A stretch of DNA of 64,000 nt, taken from NCBI GenBank assembly GCA_024138025.1, contig JAMXBD010000572.1, forward strand, positions 124,001 to 188,000, read 5' to 3'. The translations under genes and the position numbers were made by a program. The notes beneath the pieces are model-generated. The model ran no database searches. It worked only from the letters and a program-made list of their open reading frames with translations, and was not told the DNA's origin. This stretch comes from Combretum micranthum (lineage: Eukaryota > Streptophyta > Magnoliopsida > Myrtales > Combretaceae). Of this stretch, positions 22,148 to 31,860 are shown one piece after another (position 1 is the first letter of the stretch; every line of letters starts with the position of its first letter).

Positions 22148-22640
22148 CTATCTGAGCTTCTTTTCTTCATTTATTACACAGACTTCTTCAAATATTTGGA
22201 GCCCAAAGTCTTCTTCTTCTCCTTTTCCGATATATGGAATAGCTGTTTCTTGATAGATGGCATAATCTTGTTCTCCCATAACGGTAACAAGTTGGCCATT
22301 TGCTACAAATTTAACCCTCTGGTGCAAGCTTGAGGGTATTGCTCTGCTGCATGAATCCATGGCCTTCCAAGCAACAAATTAAATGTTCTTGGGATATCTA
22401 TCACTTGAAAAGGAATTAGGAAAGTTTGAGGCCCAATAGTGACCTCTAATTCCACTTCTCCAATTATTTCCTTCTTTGATCCATCAAATGCTCGTACTAC
22501 AGTAGGACTTGGCTTGATATTTGACGGGTCTACTTCCAACAAATTCAGAGTAGCCAGGGGGCATACATTCAGAGAAGATCCATTGTCAATAAGCACTCGG
22601 GAGACGATTCTACCATTGCTTTTGACAACAATAAAAAGAG
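22148..22640 (-). pseudogene. Ogre aspartic protease
   Basis: The active-site loop reads VLIDNGSSLNVCPLATLNLL near 22596-22537, with DNGS in place of the usual D-S/T-G. It continues through VVRAFDGSKKEIIGEVELEV and FNLLLGRPWIH, the flap and second conserved segment. A frame change at about 22350 moves the read into 22360-22148 (AIPSSLHQRVKFVANGQLV ... AIYQETAIPYIGKGEE). The protease would cut the Gag-Pol precursor during particle maturation. After 22148 comes a less conserved linker with further frame changes leading to the candidate intron. Confidence 0.85.
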
Positions 22641-22881
22641 CTTTATTATGTTGGCCACCTTCTTCTCTAATTCTTCAGATGAGAAGCTAATTTGCTCATT
22701 TGCAAAGACAGAATTAATGATATGTTCCAAGGTTTTTTCTGTCACATTCTCTGGAACTTTTACTTCTTTGAGAACTTGAACAAGGCCTCACGGTGAATAT
22801 CAGAGCTAATTAACAAACCCATGAGTGATATTTGGGCTGGCGTCTTGACTAGTTGTTCAACTACTTTGAATTCACTTGCCT

Positions 22882-24907
22882 TCATGAGTTTAGCCAATAT
22901 TGCTTTCTCATCTTCCTTCTTTTCTTCATCATTCGGCGCGGCGATGAATCCATGGTCACCTTCTTTGCAGTTGGTTCATAAAGTCTTCCCGAACGGGTAA
23001 GCCCGCCAATCATAGAAGCGTGATTAACTGTCTGGTAATCAAATGGGGCAGCTTTGTAATCCTTTACAGCAATTGGGATTTGAAAAGTATAACTTCTAGG
23101 CTTCGAGACAGTTGCCTCTTCTTTACTGTTGTTCATCTCAAATTTGATTAACTTCGGTTCACATGTGATCATGCCAACAAATTTTTCTTCTTTCTTGGTA
23201 CAGGCTTTTCTTCATCTTCAGACTCTGATCCCCATCCAGTGGCAGGAGCATCGCATATACGCGTGGTTCAAACCAATAGTCAACCAGATATTGGTACTTT
23301 CCATCATCTCCTAGAGTTCCGACAGTTGGGTCTCCAGCTTGGTATCTTGCCCACAATTCTGCCTGTGTGCTTGACTTTCTTGGCTTTGGGACCAGCATTT
23401 CCATGATATCTTCTTTCTTTATGATTCCATTTTGCAACAAGTTGTAAATGGCTGGTCTGGTTTTGGTGCGATCTCTCAGATTGATATAGGGTAAATGCCC
23501 CATTTGGCGGAGATTCCATGCCACTTGTTCTATGGTGATAGGCAATTCATCCAAGTTGACTTCTGGGTCCGGCGCTTCGGCAGTGATCATATTAATAACC
23601 GACCCATGATTTGGCAATGGATTAGTAGAAACATTTGGAGGCTGCACAAAGTCTAATTGGATGGTCTTTGCATCAATAAGATCTTGAATCTTATGTTTGA
23701 GTCTCCAACAATAATCAGTGGAGTGCCCGATTTGCCCCATGTGATATTCACATTTTAAATCAGGGTTGTAGTTCTTGGGCTTATAATCATCTCTGGGTAC
23801 TTCAAAGCCAATCAGATTATCGGCTCTCAATTTAGCCCACACTTGGCTGAGTGGAACCGGTATTGGAGTAAAATTGCGTCGGTTGGCCTTGATTGTTGAT
23901 TCGAAACAACCCTTTGTTGACTTTGACCTGATTGGTCGGCAGAACTATGGATTTAGTAGGGTTTGCTGGACTTGAGATATTGACCATACCGACAGTCGAA
24001 TCCTTTCCTTTGTACGTGACATTTTTAGGTGCTGTATATTTCTTTTCTACTTGCAGCTTTCCGGCTGAGATAGCATTCTCAATTCTGCATCCGGCTACTA
24101 CCACTTCTGAAAAACTTGCTGACGCATGCCCTATGAGATGAGAAAAGAATGGCTCTTCTAGTGTGTTGATGAAAGTAAAAGTGAGATCCTTTTCAGGCAT
24201 CGGATTGGTGATTCTTGCAGCTAAAGCTCTCCATCGCTGAGCATATTCCTTGAAAGCTTCGTCTTTCTTCTTCTTCATAGTACTCAAATCCCAGACCGAG
24301 GGTGCCATTTCGATATTGAACTTGTATTGGTTGAAAAATGCCCTGGCTAATTTATCCCAAGTATCAATTTCTTGTGAGTCCAATTGGGCATACCAGGCTA
24401 ATGCTGGACCAGTAAGGCTATCTTGAAAGGTCTGTACCATCAGTTTATCAAATTTGGCATACTGCCCCATACGTCGTACATATAATCTTGTGTGCATGTT
24501 AGGACAGCCAGTTCCATCATATTTTTCGAACTCGGGTGCCTTAAATTTTTCAGGAAAAGCACCTTCCTCAAATTGTGGCAGGCTTAAAATCGCAGTCTGA
24601 TCAAAGCCGTCAAATGCCTTCATCTTTTCAAACAGTTTCTTCTCCATGTCCTGCTTGGGCTTCAAGTTCTTTCTTTAGCTCGGCATATTGAACTCAGTGT
24701 GGGAATCATCAACGTTGACTGGTTGCTGCATGATTTCTTTTCCTTTCTGTTCCCCGGAAGATTCTTCAGATGCTATAGGGGTCTTGGACTGGGTAACATT
24801 CTGAGTAAGGGTCTGCATTTTTCGGTAATTCTAAGCAGGGTTTGTTCCATGGCATTGAGTCTCTGTTCAGTGGTCTGATCAGGGGTAGTGTTCCCGGTAC
24901 TAGCCAT
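22882..24907 (-). pseudogene. Ogre GAG with C-H-H-C zinc knuckle, frameshifted
   Basis: The most likely start is the ATG at 24907 (MASTGNTTPDQTTEQRLNAM). A frame change occurs near 24810. The capsid region is open in 24665-23832 (FEKYDGTGCPNMHTRLYVRR, LTGPALAWYAQLDSQEIDTW, NQYKFNIEMAPS), matching the Retrotrans_gag fold. A frame change at about 23835 leads into 23842-23159, which contains CEYHMGQIGHSTDYC (C-x2-H-x5-H-x4-C) at 23752-23708. The zinc ligand pattern differs from classical CCHC and is normal for this lineage. A Gag-protease linker with TRSGRLYEP follows in 23172-22882. The protein would form the particle and bind RNA. Confidence 0.88.
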
Positions 24908-24909
24908 CT

Positions 24910-25200
24910 TTGCTCGTGATCTAGTATAAATGGGACTTCTAACTGGTTTGGGAGCTATCTTTCAGGATTTTGGATTCGCTAGACTTGATTCGTAACTGGA
25001 CCGTAAGAAGTAAGAAGATAAGAATACTAACATACAAACACAAGGATGCAAATATGAATGCAAATGGGGATAATGACCATCAAATTTTGATAAACACATT
25101 TATTGGAGTTGTAATAATTCAAAAAACAATTTTCATACAAAGTTAAATTACTATACTAAAAGTTCAAGAACCTTAATTGCTAAAACTAAACTCAGGACTT
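24910..25200 (-). other. Spacer between Ogre ORF1 and GAG
   Basis: About 290 bp of AT-rich sequence without a useful open frame. It separates the ORF1 stop (25201-25203) from the GAG start (24907). No promoter or splice signal is convincing. Confidence 0.6.
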
Positions 25201-26723
25201 CTAAACTAGTCTTCTAGTCTTGGCAGGGCAGATGATTTGATCCTCAAGTAGTTGAGTCCTTTTTCGAGCTTTCTTCAATTCATCCTCTAACAGTGCAATC
25301 CTGTTGTGAGCTTTTTCCAAGCGGTCAATCATCTCTCTATCTCTTTGCAGTAATCCCGATGACAGACTTCAAGCCGAGCTGAAACCATTTCCATGTAAGC
25401 AATCATTTCAGGATCAGGTTCAGGTGGTGCTGGTTCAAGAATGTTAGGAGCTTCATATTGGATGTCCTTATTCTTCTTCATTTGATTGGCTATGTACCAC
25501 CTGGTTGCTCTATAATCCCGAGTCACTTTATTTTCTGGCTCGACTTCGAAAACTGGCTTGATTTCTCTATCATCCCAGATGGCTTTTATTTGGTTTACCT
25601 TGGACTGCTTTGCTATCTGAGTCATGGTTGGATCCATATAGTCGAGAATAACTCGTCCCAACTCTGGCTTGACAGTAATGTCTTGTAGCATGCCATATTG
25701 CCGGATAACACTTGAGGGGTAATAGCCTGTACAGCCAGTGATTCCAATCAGAGGCACAGTTAGGTATTTCTTGCAACTTAAGATAGCAACGGGACACTTA
25801 AACCAACGGGCTTGCCACATAAAGTCTTCAGGTCTCATGTCTTCAAATATTGCAAGTATAGACCAGAAAGGCTCGTTATCTTCCATATGGACCCGTTCAG
25901 CAAAAGACTGGATGAGATCATAATTCGGGCGGATAAGGGACCCATTAGCTAGATCTTTTCCGTAGTACTTGGTGTGACTAGCGAACCAAACCATCAATGC
26001 ATGCTTGCCTTGAAACTGCCCCTGCCCTTAGACTTGATGTGATTCAAACTTCTGATTTGTTCTGCTAGAAGGGCGGGAACATATGACTTGCCAGTTAGAT
26101 ATTGTGCTACAAGCTCGATGACTCGGAAGTGAATGAACAGGTTCCCATGTGGAAAGAGTATGGTAGCAAAAGCAGCCACTATGAAAGCATTAACCCGATT
26201 TTCATTCCAGGTCACAACTGATACCGTAAAGGAATCTCGGTTGCTTATGTAATTGTCAAAGTTTCCAAACCAATCCATCAAGTAGTTAATCGGATGGAGA
26301 ATTCATTGCAACCCTTCATGGCTTCAATTACTGCTTCTCTTTTTAATCCCAAAAATTCTGAAATGATGCGGATCGGACTTTGAGTAAGGCTTGGTACATA
26401 GATCCCTTCGGAAGTGGGTGGGGCTTGAAGCAACCTAGCATATTCTTCAATGGTAGGACTTAGCACGTGTTGACCTAGACGGAATGCCACTTCATTGGGT
26501 TCCCAGAGATGAACAAGGGCTCGAAACATGGTAAATGGAACTTGGACTTAGGTAAATTGAGGATCGGGCCCAACCTATCCTTAATGAATGATTGTTGATC
26601 GGGGTCAAAACTGACCAACCATCGGTCCAGTAACAGCATTGGATCCTTGAAAGTCTCTACTCGGGGTTCCTTGATGAGACGAGCCCATAGGCTATCGCTA
26701 CTGTCCGAACTCGAGGAAATCAT
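25201..26723 (-). pseudogene. Ogre ORF1 (DUF7745-like), four frameshifts
   Basis: This is the extra ORF that Ogre elements carry between the 5' UTR and GAG. The start chosen is ATG at 26723 (MISSSSDSSDSLWARLIKEP). Domain pieces in order: MFRALVHLWEPNEVAFRLGQ and LSPTIEEYARLLQAP (26529-26278), FIVAAFATILFPHGNLFIHF (26281-25994), ARWFKCPVAILSCKKYLTVP and GITGCTGYYPSSVIRQYGML (25997-25329). A coiled-coil-like tail (LEKAHNRIALLEDELKKARK) lies in the next frame, ending TAG at 25201. The frame changes at about 26530, 26290, 26000 and 25335. The middle resembles the plant DUF7745/plant-mobile-domain-like family, whose function is unknown. No role is claimed. Confidence 0.82.
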
Positions 26724-27173
26724 TTCCTGAGGATTTATAAAGACCCTATTAGGAGACAAATCCTAAATTTTTTTAAAAAATTTACAACTCCATTTTTTGA
26801 AAAAAATTGGTCAAATCCCATGAATGAATGCATGATTTGGTAAGGTTCTATAGGTTCCCCGGTCTAGCAAATCATAAGGCTAAACCGGAGTGGGAGTCTT
26901 TTCTTGATCTAGAGGGTGGAAACCACAGCCCCCGGACCTTACTTCGAACTCCTCGCTTAGGCTCTTAAGACGGCCTGGGTTCGACCGTATCTAGCACACA
27001 TTGTGTGCATAATGCAAATGCATATGCGAATGAAATGAACTAATTTAAAATCTAAATTACAGACATATATACAAAAACACATACAAACAATAATTATACA
27101 ATATACAAAAATAAGGATAAATTTTAAATTTTAAACTTAAGTGGCTAGCCCTCTTTTTTTTAAAAAATAAGCG
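26724..27173 (-). other. Ogre 5' untranslated region
   Basis: The 450 bp between the PBS and ORF1 show no gene. They include a moderately GC-rich stretch (26860-27000) and an A/T tract next to the PBS. Confidence 0.7.
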
Positions 27174-27174
27174 A

Positions 27175-27193
27175 GTCCCCAGTGGAGTCGCCA
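27175..27193 (-). promoter_or_regulatory. Ogre primer binding site (tRNA-Arg type)
   Basis: The minus strand reads TGGCGACTCCACTGGGGAC, starting three bases after the 5' LTR. Its complement, GTCCCCAGTGGAGTCGCCA, has the form of a tRNA 3' end: CCA, a G discriminator, a 7-base acceptor strand and a T-stem. Ogre elements are reported to prime with tRNA-Arg. I could not align it to a specific tRNA gene. Confidence 0.8.
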
Positions 27194-27996
27194 AGCTGTC
27201 GAGCCTGATTTTGAAAATCATCCGGTTCATTTCTTTTAACCCGATTCATATTAAACCCTAACCCATTCATGAATCCTCGACTAGGGATTAAAAGAAATTT
27301 AATTTTGAAAATATTTTGGAGTCGCCACCCGATAAAAATCGGAAAAAAATGAAAGCCAGGATTAATGGGTCGGTTAATCCTAACTTAGCCACTAGTCTGC
27401 GAAAAGTTTGATTTAAAAATCAAATTTAAAAAATACCAGATATCTGAGTCCGGGGGCTAACCTATTAAAACCTAAGCGGTTACCACTTTAAATTTAAAAT
27501 TTAGAATTTATCCTTTTCTATACTAAAAAATTCAAACAAAACATTTATAAAACAAATATCTACAAGTTTAATCATTCATTTTTATTTTTATGTATTTTTC
27601 TTAGGATTTAAATATCAACAAACATTTGTATTTTTCCTTTTAAAAAAAAACTTATAATATGTACAAAATGATTATTTCAAACTATCAAAACAAAATATAT
27701 TTTTTCTAATTTTATTGTCGCCCCGTAGGTGCCTACGTACTCGCTAATCGAGATCAGACAAAACGTAGTTCTTTTATAAAGAACTTAGTTTGTTGATCAA
27801 TTTTATATTTTTAAAATATTCTCACTTTAAGTTCATTAAATTTTGAATTTTTATGAAAACCAATTTTGATGATCCTATGATCTAATCAATTGATTTTTAT
27901 TTCATAAAAAATATATTTTTCTAAGTTCAAAAATCATTAATTCATGGCTAATTTAATGCTACATGAAAATCAATTTTGATTAAACAATATTAAATA

Positions 27997-28262
27997 TTTT
28001 CATAGTAAATTTATGAAAACATTTTTGAACAACTTTAATTATTTTCAAAGTCAATTTATGAAAATAATTTTGAAAACTTTGAGTATTATCTTTGTAGCAA
28101 ATTTATAAAGATAACTTTGATAAAAACTTGATTAATATCTTCATAGTAAATTTATGAAGATAAATTTTGATAAAAACTTGATTAATATCTTCATAGTAAA
28201 TTTATGAAGATAAATTTTGATAAAAACTTGATTAATATCTTCATAGTAAATTTATGAAGATA
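27997..28262 (-). repeat. Array of six hairpins in the 5' LTR
   Basis: Same array as in the other LTR: 27997-28019, 28038-28068, 28087-28113, then three units at exactly 50-bp spacing (28136-28162, 28186-28212, 28236-28262). The third hairpin has TATCTTTGTA where the other LTR has TATCTTTATA, one unmatched base in the stem. All loops are 7 bases. Confidence 0.85.
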
Positions 28263-29370
28263 AATTTTGATAAAAAAAACTTGATCAATATCATGATTCT
28301 CAAAAACAATTTTTATCTTTATTATTCAACAACAATTTTGGTTAAAAAAAATCCATTTACAATTTATTATTTCCAAAATTCAATAATCATCACATATGTT
28401 CATAACATATTCAAAATATATCATAACAAAATTAAAATACAAAAACAAAACATCTCATGCATCAAATATATATTTAAAGATCAATTTATATGAAAATACA
28501 TATTAAAAATATCCAAAAATATCAAAAATTGTTAAAACATGTAAATTTACATTAAAAATAATTTTTCTGGATTTTTTACGAATTTTTATTAATTTTTTCC
28601 TATTTTTCGAAATTAAATATATAATAAATAAATAATTTAATAATACATACTAACCTGGACCGTTGGATTTTCTCGGATCATATCTCAACCGTCTGATCAA
28701 TGGACCAAATCTGACCGTCTGATGGAATTGACTAAGTCTGGGGCGTTGATCAAGATGATTAAATCTGGACCGTTAGATCTACTGATCAAATCTGGAGCGT
28801 AGGATCTGCTGATCAAATCTGGACCGTAGGATCCTCTGATCAAATCTGGACCACAGGATCTGTTGACTTTTGACCGACAACCGTTGACCGACGTTGATCG
28901 ATGATCGACCGGGTTGGATTTCGGATTTCGGGTCGGATCTTGGATACCCGTCGGGCGAAGAAGACGATCACGCTACCTTTCGAGCGTTCCTCGGCCGCTC
29001 CTGGTGGTTTTCGAAGCCTGCAACCTTGTCGGCCCGACGTGGATTGAGGTGCTGCAGCGACTAGTGGTGGTGGTTCACTCCCAGAACCACCAGAAGTGGC
29101 GGTTCGTGTGGTGGTTGGCGGCGGCGAGGATTAAAAAAATTTCTAAAAATTTGCAGAACTTCCAAATGCAAATTCGAGCAATTCTAAATACTATAATCAA
29201 TCAAAAACACTTCCTAATGATCCTAACACTCTTTAATTGGATCAAAATCCTCCCGATCACTTCGAATTTGCAATTTTTGCAATTCGAACACTTTCTACTC
29301 TATTTCAGATCTCGATCTTGTAGTGTGTATTTTGCAAAATTGAATTGTGCTTTCTGCTTGTGGGGTGATC

Positions 29371-29380
29371 CTATTTATAG
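29371..29380 (-). promoter_or_regulatory. TATA box of the Ogre 5' LTR
   Basis: CTATAAATAG on the minus strand, the only strong TATA in this half of the LTR and conserved in the other copy. Transcription would run left through the GC-rich block and hairpin array toward the PBS. Confidence 0.65.
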
Positions 29381-30186
29381 AGTTCAAAATAATTTGTCGT
29401 TTTGAAGCTTTGTAATGGTTCAATTTTTGAATCACGAATCGTTATATTTTTTCAAATAAGAACGATTCAAAATTAGGACTCGATTCGTGATTATTAGTTC
29501 AAATTGATCACGAATCTTGTGTTTACAGATCGTGACTCCTTGATTAAGTGTATTTAATTTGATCAATTGATATAATTCGGCCAATTTTGAAATTTGAAAA
29601 ATCATGTCCATTCGAATTTTTTCCCAATTTTCATGACTTAATTAAAATTCCTTTTGGGATGAAATAATGCATGAATTGTGTATAGATATGATGTATCCCA
29701 TGCCTAGTTTGTGTCTGTATAGTTAATTTCGAAAAAAATACAAAGATTCATTGATCAAATGGTGTCTCAAAGTGGATGAACCGATGTGTCTTTTGGGAAA
29801 AAAAATTGATCAAAAAGAAGGCAAAATCTGCCTTGGGCTAGGATCGAACTCGGGTTCCCTTGTTCCCGTGTCCATGGTTTGAACCGTTAGGCCGTTGGCC
29901 TGTACCTTGGTCATATAACTAACCCACTAATACTTAAGGTTAATAAAATATATGTTATATTGAGCTCAAATAATTATTTATTTTAATTTTTCTTACATAT
30001 ATTTTATTTACATTACTATTATTCATTTAATTATATTATTATTTTATTATACTTATTTTATTTTTCTATTTTCTCTTATTCTATTTATTATTATTATTAT
30101 ATTTTTGATGAACTCAACATGACATTAATTTATTATAGACTTAAGCCTATTTTTTAATTGGGCAAAAATTGGGTGTCTACAGTCAT

Positions 30187-30378
30187 GTTATTATTGGTTT
30201 GGTTGTTTTCATTTTTTTTTTTTTTGTATATAAACCCTTGTAACAGAAGTTTGTTTGAGATATTAATTTTCTTTCTTTCTTCTACTCTGTTTTACCTCTC
30301 TGTACTTAGACTTTCTTTCTGTCTCTCATCACATATCAAGAAGGGTTTCTGGAATTCAATCCGTTCTTCATTTCAACA
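30187..30378 (+). repeat. Copia 3' LTR, remaining 192 bp
   Basis: It continues the copia LTR from 'gttattattggtttggttg' through 'tgtatataaacc' to 'tttcaaca'. It is followed by the outer duplication GAAGA at 30379-30383. Together with 13953-13980 it rebuilds a 220-bp LTR against 226 bp on the left, the difference being mainly the T run. Confidence 0.92.
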
Positions 30379-30383
30379 GAAGA

Positions 30384-31855
30384 ATATGCATAATTCCTAG
30401 CAAAAAGGGGGAAGTGGTGCGCGCATGTGCATTGAGGTAAGGGAAATTTAAAATAAAATAAAATAAACTAGACTTTATGTCAATTAAAAGCATGTCTTGA
30501 AAGTAAGATTTACTTGGTCAAAAAGCCATATTTTCAAGACATGTTTTTAGCATGTACATTATTAACAGATGATAGCGATTGACTTCAAAATTGTTTCTTC
30601 AAGTCATGATTTCTTAATAAGATTAATGCCATGAAGGTGGGATTACTTTTTTTAAATATGGATTTTGGAGATTTCTTTTAAGAAAGCACATTTTTTTCCT
30701 TTTCCACTTGAGAGAGAGAGGGAGAGGAATTAGCAATTGCTAATTTTAAAAAACTTTTTGCCCCAAGAAAAATTACAAAGGTTTACTAGGCAATGAGGTA
30801 CAATTCGATTCTAGTTTTTTGCAAAGATAAAAGAAATAATTAAACTTTATTTAAAAAAGACCACTAAAGTAAATTATTTTATAAGAGAATCTGGTTATAA
30901 GGATTGCCAGAAAAAATTATTTTATTATTTTATATGAGTATTAAAGGAAGATGTAGCCATAAGATAAAGCAATATAAATAGTATAATTTAGATTAGGCTT
31001 ATCAAATACCGGTTTACAATTATATAGCCCTAAGGTATATTCATCTCTTCCTTATCTATTTAGAATCTCCGTTAATATTATTATAATCCTATATCATAAG
31101 CCATGCAATCATTATAAAGAAATGCAAATCTTTAAATTTATAGAATCTTATTTCATCTGAAATAAAATAAATAGATAAAAAAATCTTCTACATATGTATC
31201 AAAAGTTAGTCATATCCTTTACAGTTCATGTGGGTCATCTATATTTTCTATAATTAGTTAAAATTCATTTGAGTCTTCATATTTTAAAAAAGTTATTTAA
31301 ATCCTGTATATTTATATTATAAAGTTATAAAAGTCCGTGTCACCACACATACATCAATACATCATCATATTAAGTATAGTATTAGGAAAGAAAATTAATA
31401 TAACGACAGGACATAAAAGATCTAAGTAATTTACTGTAAAAATGGAGGATTTTGGTTAAATTTATAAACACATAAGAGTTAAATGATGTAATCAAAATAT
31501 AAAAGAATTGGTTGACTTTTGATCCAGACATAAAATACCTCATGCACATTTTCCCACATGTAAAACCAAACAAAACCAAACAGCTGTTATAAAGCTTCCT
31601 TAGGCCTATAGTCTTGCGCAACTTGCATTATTAATATTCATAAAAACAAGATTGGTACTCTGCACTTTTGTTTCATTTCTATCATTTATTATATAATCAA
31701 AAGTTTTACCTATTGTGTTGGCAAATCAGAAGTTTGTATGTTCATTTCGTGGATTTTCGCAAGATTTTCTTGCGTCCATAATAAATAGTGATACTAGCTG
31801 AACTTCTTTTTGTGGTTATTTATATTCAATTTTTTTTCTCTTTTTCCTTTCTATA
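30384..31855. other. AT-rich sequence with no supported feature
   Basis: This is the original right flank of the copia insertion. I see no gene, RNA or clear repeat. A weak inverted similarity (31198-31526) is discussed among the rejected items. Confidence 0.5.
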
Positions 31856-31860
31856 TTTTC

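Larger units (their letters stand above)
13981..30181 (-). mobile_element. Ogre-type (Tat clade) Ty3/gypsy retrotransposon, 16.2 kb
   Basis: The TG...CA ends (TGTCGAGCCT and GGTGTCTACA) are flanked by a perfect target duplication GTCAT at 13976-13980 and 30182-30186. Diagnostic traits together point to the Ogre branch: LTRs near 3 kb, an extra ORF1 before GAG, GAG with a C-H-H-C knuckle, a candidate intron between protease and RT, two RNase H domains, integrase last, and long tandem repeats in the 3' UTR. The PBS lies beside the right LTR and the PPT beside the left, confirming minus orientation. It is smaller than the >20 kb often reported for legume Ogres. Several frameshifts break ORF1, GAG and POL. 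Confidence 0.92.
27197..30181 (-). repeat. Ogre 5' LTR (2985 bp)
   Basis: Right LTR, upstream for the minus-strand element. It starts TGTCGAGCCTG and ends GGGTGTCTACA, next to duplicated GTCAT at 30182-30186. Its TATA is at 29371-29380. The hairpin array (27997-28262), the GC-richer block (28660-28870) and the PBS-core copy (27317-27327) all match the left LTR. Divergence from the left LTR is low by eye, suggesting a fairly recent insertion compared with the relics around it. Confidence 0.93.
9258..30378 (+). mobile_element. Ty1/copia retrotransposon split by an Ogre element
   Basis: Outer boundaries are fixed by a perfect 5-bp target duplication, GAAGA at 9253-9257 and 30379-30383. Without the nested Ogre element (13981-30181 plus its duplicated GTCAT) the element is about 4.9 kb, normal for copia. 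The order is LTR, initiator-Met PBS, gag, protease, integrase, RT, RNase H, PPT, LTR, and integrase before RT defines copia. The 5' LTR and the rejoined 3' LTR differ at roughly 8 of 220 positions by eye. The single frame is broken many times, so this copy cannot encode its own proteins. Confidence 0.93.

Noticed and set aside
27175..27193. tRNA gene suggested by the CCA-ended sequence
   Set aside because: Only the 3' 19 bases resemble a tRNA and they sit exactly next to an LTR, so this is a primer binding site; no anticodon arm or A/B boxes are present.
9258..30378. A single 21-kb LTR element
   Set aside because: The outer LTRs belong to copia and the inner long LTRs to Ogre; each pair has its own target duplication and the interiors are on opposite strands.
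31198..31526. Possible MITE with ATCAAAAGT ends
   Set aside because: The inverted similarity is only about two thirds over 24 bases and no target duplication was found on either side.
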